Program-made: the position numbers and the translations under genes | Notes under the pieces: model-generated | What the model saw: only the letters and a program-made list of their open reading frames with translations | Databases searched by the model: none | Told to the model about the DNA's origin: nothing | Source of the DNA: a bacterium | GTDB taxonomy: Bacteria; Thermotogota; Thermotogae; Mesoaciditogales; Mesoaciditogaceae | Assembly: GCA_021800445.1 (NCBI GenBank) | Contig: JAJYYZ010000012.1 | Span: 1 to 46,039 of the forward strand | DNA: 46,039 bases | Direction: 5' to 3' | Shown here: positions 23,437 to 30,201 of the stretch, one piece after another | How positions within the stretch are numbered: position 1 is the stretch's first letter | Layout: the number at the start of each line of letters is the position of its first letter

Positions 23437-25863
23437 TCATATTTTTGTATTCGCAAGATTTCGATCGACGTTTACGGTTATCATCCCGTCCTCTTCGTCT
23501 ATGGTTATTTTATCTCCTTCTGATATCTTATTTGATATTATCATATCCGCTATTTTATCTTCGACTTCAAACTCTATCACGCGCCTCAAAGGCCTTGCGC
23601 CGAAGGCAGGATCGTATCCTTTTTGAGCAAGTGATGATTTTGCCTTCTGTGTTATTTCAATATCGATCTTTTTGTTTTCAAGATTCTTTCGTATTTTTGA
23701 TATGAATTTGTCTACGATGAATTCCATATGAGACTTCTCTAACGGTTTAAACGCGACCATTGCATCTATTCTGTTCAAAAACTCAGGTTTGAAATACTTT
23801 CTCAACTCCTGAACCATGGTTTCGTCAAGGTATTCTCTTTTCCCATTTTCCACGCTTTCAAGTATGTAATCCGATCCTATGTTTGATGTCATTATTATTA
23901 CCGTATTTCTGAAATCAACGGTGTTTCCCTTTCCATCCGTAAGCCTACCATCATCGAGTACCTGTAAAAGCGAGTTGAAAATTTCCGGATGGGCTTTTTC
24001 TATCTCGTCAAGCAGGATAACACTGTACGGGCGTCTCCTTACGGCTTCGGTTAACTGACCGCCTTCTTCATAACCAACGTATCCCGGAGGAGCGCCTATA
24101 AGTCTTGAAACGGTATGTTTTTCAGAGTACTCGGACATGTCTATTCTTATCAAAGCGTTATCACTGTTGAAAAGTGCCCAAGCCAAAGATTTGGCGGTCT
24201 CGGTTTTCCCAACTCCGGTCGGTCCAACGAAGAGGAAAGTCCCCATCGGTCTGTTTGGATCTTTAAGTCCTGCCCTCGCCCTTCTTATGGTAGACGAAAT
24301 AACGCTTACGGCCTCTTCCTGATCGACGATCCTTTGATGGATGATCTTTTCAAGGTTGATGAGTTTATTTCTCTCATCTTCCATGAGCCTACTCACCGGA
24401 ATGCCGGTCCATCTTTCGACTATTTTCGCTATAACGTCCGCATTGACAACTTTCGGTATATTTTCTTGATGCTTTTTCCATTCTTCCTGAACTTTTGAAA
24501 ATTCACCTTTTACTTTCTCAAGTTCTGATTTTTTTAAGGCCGCTTTCTGGTAGTCCCCGGCAATTGCGGCATCGTTTATTTCTTCTTCCAACTCTGATAT
24601 TTTGTTCTGACTTTCGATTATTTCTGAAGGGATGAAAGAATTTTCGAATTTTACCCTTGATGCCGCTTCATCTATAAGATCTATGGCTTTGTCCGGAAGA
24701 AATCTGTCGGTTATGTATCTCGATGAAAGTTTAACGGCCATCTCTATCGCCGCATTTTCTATTTCAACACCGTGATGTGTTTCGTAAGACGGTTTAAGTC
24801 CTGAAAGAATTTTTATTGTTTCTTCTTCAGTTGGCTCATCAACAGTTATCGATTGAAATCTCCTTGCGAGTGCCTTATCTTTTTCTATGTATTTTCTGTA
24901 ATCTTCAAGTGTCGTTGCACCTATGCATCTTAACTCGCCACGGGCAAGAGCCGGCTTGAGCATATTCGATGCATCCAAACTACCTCCTTCGACACTTCCG
25001 GCCCCGACAACTGTATGCAGTTCATCTATGAAAAGTATGACCTTTCCATCCGACTCCTTCACGGCATCTATAAGACTTTTGAGCCTTTCTTCAAACTCAC
25101 CGCGAAATTTGGTACCGGCCACAAGTCTGCCCATATCAAGGGAAAGTATTCTTTTTTCCATCATGTAATCAGGAATTTTACCAGAAGCGACAAGTTGAGC
25201 AAGTCCTTCGACTATGGCTGTTTTCCCAACGCCAGGATCACCTATAAGAACCGGGTTATTTTTTCTTTTCCTGCCGAGGATCTCTATCATTCTTTCCATC
25301 TCTTCGTTGCGGTCTATCACAGGATCGAGTTTTCCATCTTTTGCCTGTTGCGTGAGATCTGTTGTGAATTTTGAGAGTGCATCTAAATTTTCAGATTCCT
25401 TTGATTTTCCAGCCTTTCTGACCGCAAGAATGGCGTTGTAAACTTTTTCATCGTTTACTCCAAATCTCATCAAAACACGTGCGGCCATAGAATCGGAAGT
25501 TTTTACCATTCCGAGCAAAAGATGTTCTGTTCCGATTTTTTCGTCTCCCATTCGACTGGCTTCGCTTTTGGCACTTTCGAGTACATGTCTGGCATCTGGC
25601 GTCAGATACATCTGCTTTACGCTGCCGGTTGAAGCGGGATTGCCTCCGTATTCTTTGACGAATTCTTCAGTTTTATCTTTTAGTTTTTGAATATTGACTT
25701 TCAGATTTTTCAAAGCATCTATCGCCGCATTTTCTTCATTTTCTATAAGTGCAAGCAATATATGCTCAGACCTTAATTGATCCTGTCCGTATCTTGAAAG
25801 TAAATCTTGAGTTGACATCATTATATTCGATGCTTTTTCCGTGTATTCTTCAAGATTAAACAT
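23437..25863 (-). CDS. clpC: ClpC-type AAA+ ATPase
   Basis: An 808-residue Hsp100 protein: Clp_N repeats (residues 1-145), AAA1 with Walker A GDPGVGKTA (208-216), a short coiled middle domain (about 415-465; EINDAAIAGDYQKAALKKSE, UVR-like), AAA2 with Walker A GPTGVGKTE (from residue 547) and a C-terminal small domain. The short middle domain points to ClpC, not ClpB. However, the stretch between TSNIGS and FKPEFLNRID lacks the VGF/IGF tripeptide by which ClpC and ClpA dock onto ClpP. The start is ATG 25863 with SD GGAGGTG. It is the third gene of a dnaK-hsp20-clpC chaperone set and is preceded closely by a terminator. Confidence 0.92.
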   Translation of the reverse strand: MFNLEEYTEKASNIMMSTQDLLSRYGQDQLRSEHILLALIENEENAAIDALKNLKVNIQKLKDKTEEFVKEYGGNPASTGSVKQMYLTPDARHVLESAKSEASRMGDEKIGTEHLLLGMVKTSDSMAARVLMRFGVNDEKVYNAILAVRKAGKSKESENLDALSKFTTDLTQQAKDGKLDPVIDRNEEMERMIEILGRKRKNNPVLIGDPGVGKTAIVEGLAQLVASGKIPDYMMEKRILSLDMGRLVAGTKFRGEFEERLKSLIDAVKESDGKVILFIDELHTVVGAGSVEGGSLDASNMLKPALARGELRCIGATTLEDYRKYIEKDKALARRFQSITVDEPTEEETIKILSGLKPSYETHHGVEIENAAIEMAVKLSSRYITDRFLPDKAIDLIDEAASRVKFENSFIPSEIIESQNKISELEEEINDAAIAGDYQKAALKKSELEKVKGEFSKVQEEWKKHQENIPKVVNADVIAKIVERWTGIPVSRLMEDERNKLINLEKIIHQRIVDQEEAVSVISSTIRRARAGLKDPNRPMGTFLFVGPTGVGKTETAKSLAWALFNSDNALIRIDMSEYSEKHTVSRLIGAPPGYVGYEEGGQLTEAVRRRPYSVILLDEIEKAHPEIFNSLLQVLDDGRLTDGKGNTVDFRNTVIIMTSNIGSDYILESVENGKREYLDETMVQELRKYFKPEFLNRIDAMVAFKPLEKSHMEFIVDKFISKIRKNLENKKIDIEITQKAKSSLAQKGYDPAFGARPLRRVIEFEVEDKIADMIISNKISEGDKITIDEEDGMITVNVDRNLANTKI

Positions 25864-25874
25864 TTAAAAACACC

Positions 25875-25905
25875 TCCAAAAAAGAAAGGGGCCAAAGCCC
25901 CTTTC
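25875..25905 (-). terminator. Intrinsic terminator between hsp20 and clpC
   Basis: On the - strand GAAAGGGGC, loop TTTG, GCCCCTTTC (25905-25884), then TTTTTTTGG. The U-tract runs directly into the clpC SD (GGAGGTG), 20 nt before the ATG. No promoter fits between it and clpC. Confidence 0.8.
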
Positions 25906-25909
25906 CAAT

Positions 25910-26368
25910 TTACTTTATCTCTATCTTTCTTTTGGCCGACTTTGCTTCAGGGCTCTTCGGTATCGATATGTTTAAAAGTCCGTTTTCAAATTTTGCGCTT
26001 ATGTTTTTGTCATCGATATCCGCAGGAAGCGAGAAAGATCTTTCAAACTTACCGTAACTTCTTTCGATTTTTTTGTATCCTTTTTTATCTTCTTTCTTTT
26101 CTTCCTGTTTTTCACCGCTTACAGTCAATATGCCGTCGTTAACTTCGATCTGAACATCTTCTCGCTTCATGCCCGGCAATTCAATTTCAAACTCGTAACT
26201 TTTGTCGGTCTCTGAGATATCAACTGCCGGGGTGAACATTTCGTTAGAAATAGTCGCCGGCCATATCTTTGGAAATTCCTCGAAGAACCTGTCCATCACC
26301 CTTTGCATTTCCTCAAAGGGTCTGTAAATATCCAGTTCCTCACTTTCTCTTCTCTTTTCAATGGCCAT
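25910..26368 (-). CDS. Hsp20/alpha-crystallin small heat-shock protein
   Basis: A 152-residue small heat-shock protein. The alpha-crystallin domain runs from about residue 48 (FTPAVDISETD) through ELPGMKREDVQIEV to FENGLLNISIPK, the A-x-x-x-n-GVL consensus. The C-terminus has the IEI anchoring motif that docks onto neighbouring subunits. It holds unfolding proteins for refolding by DnaK or Clp. ATG 26368 is used (SD GGAGGTGG); an upstream ATG at 26383 is part of the SD. It lies between dnaK and clpC on the same strand, which fits a heat-shock operon. Confidence 0.95.
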   Translation of the reverse strand: MAIEKRRESEELDIYRPFEEMQRVMDRFFEEFPKIWPATISNEMFTPAVDISETDKSYEFEIELPGMKREDVQIEVNDGILTVSGEKQEEKKEDKKGYKKIERSYGKFERSFSLPADIDDKNISAKFENGLLNISIPKSPEAKSAKRKIEIK

Positions 26369-26416
26369 AAAAACCACCTCCATTATATAAAATTCAAATT
26401 CCGAATCATCGCTCCA

Positions 26417-26479
26417 GCAGGTGCCTCTTCAATGTCTGGTTCTCGCTACGAAGCGCCGGCCATTTCGAAGGCATCCTGC
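26417..26479 (-). other. Long imperfect stem-loop between dnaK and hsp20
   Basis: On the - strand GCAGG-A-TGCC (26479-26470) pairs with GGCA-CCTGC (26425-26417). Inside it, further complementary blocks (TTC with GAA, ATG with CAT, TGG with CCA) lead to a compact apical hairpin CGCT-TCGT-AGCG. The 63-nt element starts 12 nt after the dnaK stop. No U-tract follows on the - strand, so it is not an ordinary terminator of dnaK. It could be an RNA processing or stability element, an hsp20 leader element or a dispersed palindromic repeat. Confidence 0.5.
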
Positions 26480-26490
26480 TTTCCGCTTTT

Positions 26491-28308
26491 TTATTTTCCT
26501 TGATACTCGGCATTCACAGTATCATCACTTGAAGTACCATTTCCGTTGCCAGGTTGTGAACTGGCCGTCTTTTGATAAAGTGTCTGGCCTATTTGCTGGG
26601 ATTTTTTCTGTAAATCGTCTGTTAGCACTTTTATCCTTGCGTAATCGTTCTTTTCAAGCGCGTCTTTAAGATCTTTGACGATATTTTCAGTTTCGGCACG
26701 GAGCGCAGGATCTATCTTTGAACCTTGATCGTTGAGCAGTTTTTCCGTCTGATAGACAAGAGAATCAGCCTGATTCTTCATTTCGACTTGCTGTTTGCGT
26801 TTTGTGTCTTCTTCCTGGAATTTTTTCGCATCTTCGACCATTTTCTTTATGTCTTCTTCTGAAAGATTTGAACTTCCACTTATGACTATCGATTGCTCTT
26901 TTCCGGTTGCTTTGTCCCTGGCCGAAACGTGAACTATGCCTTCAGAATCTATGTCAAAGGTAACCTCGATTTGAGGAATACCCCTTGGAGCCGGTGGAAT
27001 ACCGGTGAGGTTAAATCTTCCAAGCGATTTGTTGTCTCCTGCAAGTTCTCTTTCGCCTTGAAGTACATTTATCTCCACTTCTGTCTGACCATCTTCTGCA
27101 GTCGTGAAAACTTCGGATTTCTTCGTTGGCACAGTGGTGTTTCTCGGAATTATTCTGTGCATGAGCCCACCTTTGACCTCAACGCCAAGAGATAACGGTG
27201 TAACATCAACGAGCACAACTTCTCTCTTCGTTTCACCGGCAAGTATGGATGCTTCGACGGCAGCGCCTATTGCAACGGCTTCATCGGGATTAACAGCCTT
27301 CGATGGCTCTTTGTGAAATATGTTCTTCAGAAAATCTTGGACTATTGGCATTCTCGTTGGTCCACCGACAAGCAAGATTTCACCTATGTCTTCAACGGCT
27401 ATTTTGGAATCGTTAAGCACAGTCTCTATCGGCTCTCTCATTTTTTCAACTATATCACGGATCAAACTTTCTAATTTTGCTCTCGTAAGAGAAACTTGAA
27501 GATGTTTTGGACCATTCGCATCTGCCGTTATGTAAGGCAGATTTATTTCTGTTTCCATCTTCGTCGTGAGTTCTATCTTTGCACGCTCAGAGGCATCCTT
27601 TAGCCTTTGCATCGCTTGCTTATCGCCGCTGAGATCTACTCCGGTTTCTTTTTTGAAGTTGTCGATAAGCCAGTCCATTATTCTCTGATCAAAGTCGTCT
27701 CCTCCAAGATGGTTATTTCCACTTGTCGCTTTTACCTCGATAACTCCACCACCTATCTCAAGCAAAGAAACATCGAAAGTACCTCCGCCCAGATCGCATA
27801 CGATTATCATTTCATCCTTGCTTTTATCTATGCCATATCCAAGAGCTGCCGCGGTAGGTTCGTTTATAATTCTCATAACCTCGAGTCCCGCTATTCTGCC
27901 AGCATCTTTGGTCGCCTGACGCTGTGCATCTTCAAAATAAGCAGGCACGGTTATAACGGCCTTCGTTATCTTTCCACCAAGCACGGCCTCGGCATCATTT
28001 TTCATCTTTCTAAGTATAAAAGCGCTTATCTCTTGGGGCGTGTAATCTTTATTATCAATCTTAATTTTGTTATTTGTACCCATCTGACGCTTTATAGATC
28101 TCACGGTTCTTTCGGCATTCAAGATGGCCTGCCTCTTTGCTGGTTCTCCGACAAGCACCTCGCCCGTTTTTGTAAAAGCCACAACGGAAGGAGTAAGCCT
28201 TGAGCCTTCAGCATTAGCTATAACTTCGGGTTTTCCATCTTTTACAATCGCTATTTCCGAATTCGTCGTTCCAAGGTCTATTCCCACAACATATTCTCTT
28301 TCAGACAT
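26491..28308 (-). CDS. dnaK: Chaperone DnaK (Hsp70)
   Basis: A 605-residue Hsp70. The ATPase domain begins [16 protein letters not shown] and has [29 protein letters not shown] and [16 protein letters not shown]. The linker-substrate domain has [17 protein letters not shown] and [19 protein letters not shown]. It has the shorter Gram-positive-type ATPase domain. The tail is a Gln/Asn/Ser/Gly-rich region without a charged EEVD-like end. ATG 28308 follows SD GGAGGTGAC. A consensus promoter lies upstream, but no CIRCE element is present. GrpE and DnaJ are not in the window. Confidence 0.97.
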   Translation of the reverse strand: MSEREYVVGIDLGTTNSEIAIVKDGKPEVIANAEGSRLTPSVVAFTKTGEVLVGEPAKRQAILNAERTVRSIKRQMGTNNKIKIDNKDYTPQEISAFILRKMKNDAEAVLGGKITKAVITVPAYFEDAQRQATKDAGRIAGLEVMRIINEPTAAALGYGIDKSKDEMIIVCDLGGGTFDVSLLEIGGGVIEVKATSGNNHLGGDDFDQRIMDWLIDNFKKETGVDLSGDKQAMQRLKDASERAKIELTTKMETEINLPYITADANGPKHLQVSLTRAKLESLIRDIVEKMREPIETVLNDSKIAVEDIGEILLVGGPTRMPIVQDFLKNIFHKEPSKAVNPDEAVAIGAAVEASILAGETKREVVLVDVTPLSLGVEVKGGLMHRIIPRNTTVPTKKSEVFTTAEDGQTEVEINVLQGERELAGDNKSLGRFNLTGIPPAPRGIPQIEVTFDIDSEGIVHVSARDKATGKEQSIVISGSSNLSEEDIKKMVEDAKKFQEEDTKRKQQVEMKNQADSLVYQTEKLLNDQGSKIDPALRAETENIVKDLKDALEKNDYARIKVLTDDLQKKSQQIGQTLYQKTASSQPGNGNGTSSDDTVNAEYQGK

Positions 28309-28336
28309 TCATGTCACCTCCGCATTTTCAATTAAA

Positions 28337-28365
28337 ATTATAATCAACTTTTATCCTTATGTCAA
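28337..28365 (-). promoter_or_regulatory. Consensus sigma-A promoter of dnaK
   Basis: On the - strand TTGACA (28365-28360), a 17-nt spacer and TATAAT (28342-28337), both hexamers perfect. The start of transcription would fall about 20 nt upstream of the dnaK ATG region, giving a short leader. No inverted repeat of the CIRCE or other heat-shock operator type is visible around it. Confidence 0.85.
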
Positions 28366-28503
28366 GAGGGGATCAAATTTTCATATCAAATTTTTAAACC
28401 ATATATTATAATAACTTAGACGATATCAATTTTATTTTTACTTATATGTTAAGCAATCTTAATTTATAACTGATAATTAGATCGGAACATAGTTTTTTTC
28501 TCA

Positions 28504-28531
28504 TGTGCTACCCGCTACCCACCACGCGCTT
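28504..28531 (+). repeat. Degenerate heptanucleotide array 1
   Basis: Four 7-nt units in tandem: TGTGCTA, CCCGCTA, CCCACCA, CGCGCTT. The shared core is NNNGCTA. It is far more G/C-rich than the surrounding spacer. Confidence 0.55.
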
Positions 28532-28564
28532 TTTTGATCTCTATTCCCTAATGTCTTTTCCCCA

Positions 28565-28592
28565 TAGGCTATTCGCCATATGCTATATGCCC
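28565..28592 (+). repeat. Degenerate heptanucleotide array 2
   Basis: Four 7-nt units: TAGGCTA, TTCGCCA, TATGCTA, TATGCCC, again with an NNNGCYA core. The offset from array 1 is 61 nt, which is not a multiple of seven, so the two blocks are not one continuous phase. Confidence 0.55.
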
Positions 28593-28617
28593 GTCTCTAC
28601 ATAATCAATTCGGCCTA

Positions 28618-28646
28618 TTGATTTTATTAAATTTACGTGATACAAT
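28618..28646 (+). promoter_or_regulatory. Promoter of the cold-shock gene
   Basis: TTGATT (28618-28623), a 17-nt spacer and TACAAT (28641-28646). It gives a leader of about 40 nt before the ATG at 28694, unusually short for a cold-shock mRNA. Confidence 0.7.
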
Positions 28647-28693
28647 AAAGTATGTTGTTCGAAAGGGCAATAATTTTTAAGGAGGTAACACAG

Positions 28694-28891
28694 ATGAAAG
28701 GTACTGTTAAGTGGTTCGATGCCAAGAAAGGCTACGGTTTCATAACGATGGAAGATGGTAATGACATTTTTGTTCATTACTCAGCAATTCAGATGGATGG
28801 CTACAAAAACTTGAAAGAGAATCAACCTGTTGTCTTCGACATCAGCGAAGGTTCAAAAGGGAAACAGGCATCGAACGTTAAACTTGCTTGA
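28694..28891 (+). CDS. csp: Cold-shock domain protein (CspA family)
   Basis: A 65-residue single cold-shock domain. It begins [17 protein letters not shown] and contains both RNA-binding motifs: RNP1 KGYGFI and RNP2 DIFVHYSAI. It ends [14 protein letters not shown]. Such proteins bind single-stranded RNA and DNA and melt mRNA structure. The start is ATG 28694, directly after AAGGAGGTAA. It is monocistronic: own promoter upstream and a strong terminator downstream. Confidence 0.97.
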   Translation: MKGTVKWFDAKKGYGFITMEDGNDIFVHYSAIQMDGYKNLKENQPVVFDISEGSKGKQASNVKLA

Positions 28892-28919
28892 TTTTTTGAT
28901 CTGACATCGAAAAAAATGA

Positions 28920-28948
28920 AAAGCCCGAATCTATTCGGGCTTTTTTTA
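28920..28948 (+). terminator. Intrinsic terminator of csp
   Basis: AAGCCCGAA, loop TCTA, TTCGGGCTT followed by a run of T. A weak TATAAT at 28961-28966 just after it may be the -10 of the sbcD operon, but no good -35 matches. Confidence 0.9.
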
Positions 28949-28995
28949 TATTTTTTGTGTTATAATAATTAACTTTGGCGGAAGAAGGTGAAATT

Positions 28996-30195
28996 GTGAA
29001 AATTTTGCATTGTTCTGACCTTCACCTTGGAAGAAAAGTTTCAGGTTCGATTTATTCGCAGTACTTCAAAGCAAGGTACGAAGATTATTTCAGTTCCTTT
29101 CGTGCAATAGTTGATTTTGCAGTTTCAAAAGATATCAATATGGTCATCATATCGGGAGACATTTTCGATAAGAAAGATCTTTCACCGGATTCGCTTGAAA
29201 AGGCCGAAGATATTTTCAAAATCTTAAAAGAAGCCAGCATAAAAGTCATAGTCATTGAAGGAAATCATGATAGGCTGTTCGATTTTGAAAGTTCTTCATG
29301 GCTTGATTACCTGAAAGATAAAAATTACATGATAATTCTGAGACCTTCTATCAAAGATGGAAAGGTCTTTTTTGAACCGTGGAACGGAAAAACTGGAGGC
29401 ATGGTTGAAATTGACGGTGTGAAGTTCTACGGCATAGGATATCAAGGAATAAACTTTCCTGAATACATCGAATCTCTCGGTCAAATACTTGACGCAGATG
29501 ATCGTAACATCATCGTCATCCATGCAGGCGTGAGCGATCAACAAACGCTCATCATGCCGGGTTTTGTGGAACTGAAAGATTTTTCGCCTCTTGATGGAAA
29601 ATGCCTTTACATCGCTTCTGGCCATGCACATCAAAAACATATTTACGCGCTCGAAAAATCTGAAATTTTCATTCCCGGTGCTCCTGAATACTGGGACCTT
29701 TCTGAATCAGGAGAAAAGGGTTTTTTTATCTACAACACTGAAGACGGATCGGTTGATTTTTTTGAATCAAAAAGAAGATTGAAGATAGAAAAAACCATAA
29801 AATTAGAGACAGGAAATGCCGATGAATTCAGGCAAGCGTTTTCAAAGATGATCGAAGAAAATCCTGTTGAAACGAATTGCATTTACATGGTCAACGTTGA
29901 TATTCCTTTTGGCACATTTCTCGATATAAACATCAATGAATTTGAAAATGAAATGGAAAACATGGGTGCTTTAAAGGGGAAAATAATGGTAAGGCAACTT
30001 AGCGATCATGCAAAGCACGATGATAAAGATTATGTGGACCTTTACGATATTGAGAACTCAATCGTATCCAAAGACGAAAAACTTGGAAAACACTCTGACA
30101 GCGTGGTAGAAGCCATAAACGCGCTTAAAAAAATATCGCTTCAAGAAGATGCCTTTAAAATTATCGATGACCTTTTTGACAAAATCACGGAGTGA
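28996..30195 (+). CDS. sbcD: SbcD/Mre11-family exonuclease
   Basis: A 399-residue nuclease subunit that works with SbcC on DNA ends and hairpins. The metallophosphoesterase motifs appear in order: CSDLHLG, ISGDIFD, EGNHDR, VIHAGVSD and GHAHQKH. A C-terminal capping domain follows from about residue 280. The start is GTG 28996, with GAAGGTGA five nt upstream; the protein then starts KILHCSDLHLG like its relatives. The sbcC gene follows after 6 nt, so the two are co-translated. Confidence 0.95.
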   Translation: MKILHCSDLHLGRKVSGSIYSQYFKARYEDYFSSFRAIVDFAVSKDINMVIISGDIFDKKDLSPDSLEKAEDIFKILKEASIKVIVIEGNHDRLFDFESSSWLDYLKDKNYMIILRPSIKDGKVFFEPWNGKTGGMVEIDGVKFYGIGYQGINFPEYIESLGQILDADDRNIIVIHAGVSDQQTLIMPGFVELKDFSPLDGKCLYIASGHAHQKHIYALEKSEIFIPGAPEYWDLSESGEKGFFIYNTEDGSVDFFESKRRLKIEKTIKLETGNADEFRQAFSKMIEENPVETNCIYMVNVDIPFGTFLDININEFENEMENMGALKGKIMVRQLSDHAKHDDKDYVDLYDIENSIVSKDEKLGKHSDSVVEAINALKKISLQEDAFKIIDDLFDKITE

Positions 30196-30201
30196 TCTGA
30201 T

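Larger units (their letters stand above)
28366..28617. other. Gene-free spacer between dnaK and csp promoters
   Basis: No open frame with an SD, no tRNA-like fold and no recognisable protein remnant was seen in this A/T-rich stretch. Its distinctive content is the two short heptanucleotide arrays listed separately. Confidence 0.6.

Noticed and set aside
26406-26474. A 22-codon open frame on the - strand in the dnaK-hsp20 gap, starting MPSKW and ending LLER.
   Set aside because: No well-spaced SD, very short, and it lies within the stem-loop; the amino-acid pattern is not recognisable.
28309-28400. CIRCE/HrcA operator at dnaK.
   Set aside because: No TTAGCACTC-N9-GAGTGCTAA-like repeat is present near the promoter.
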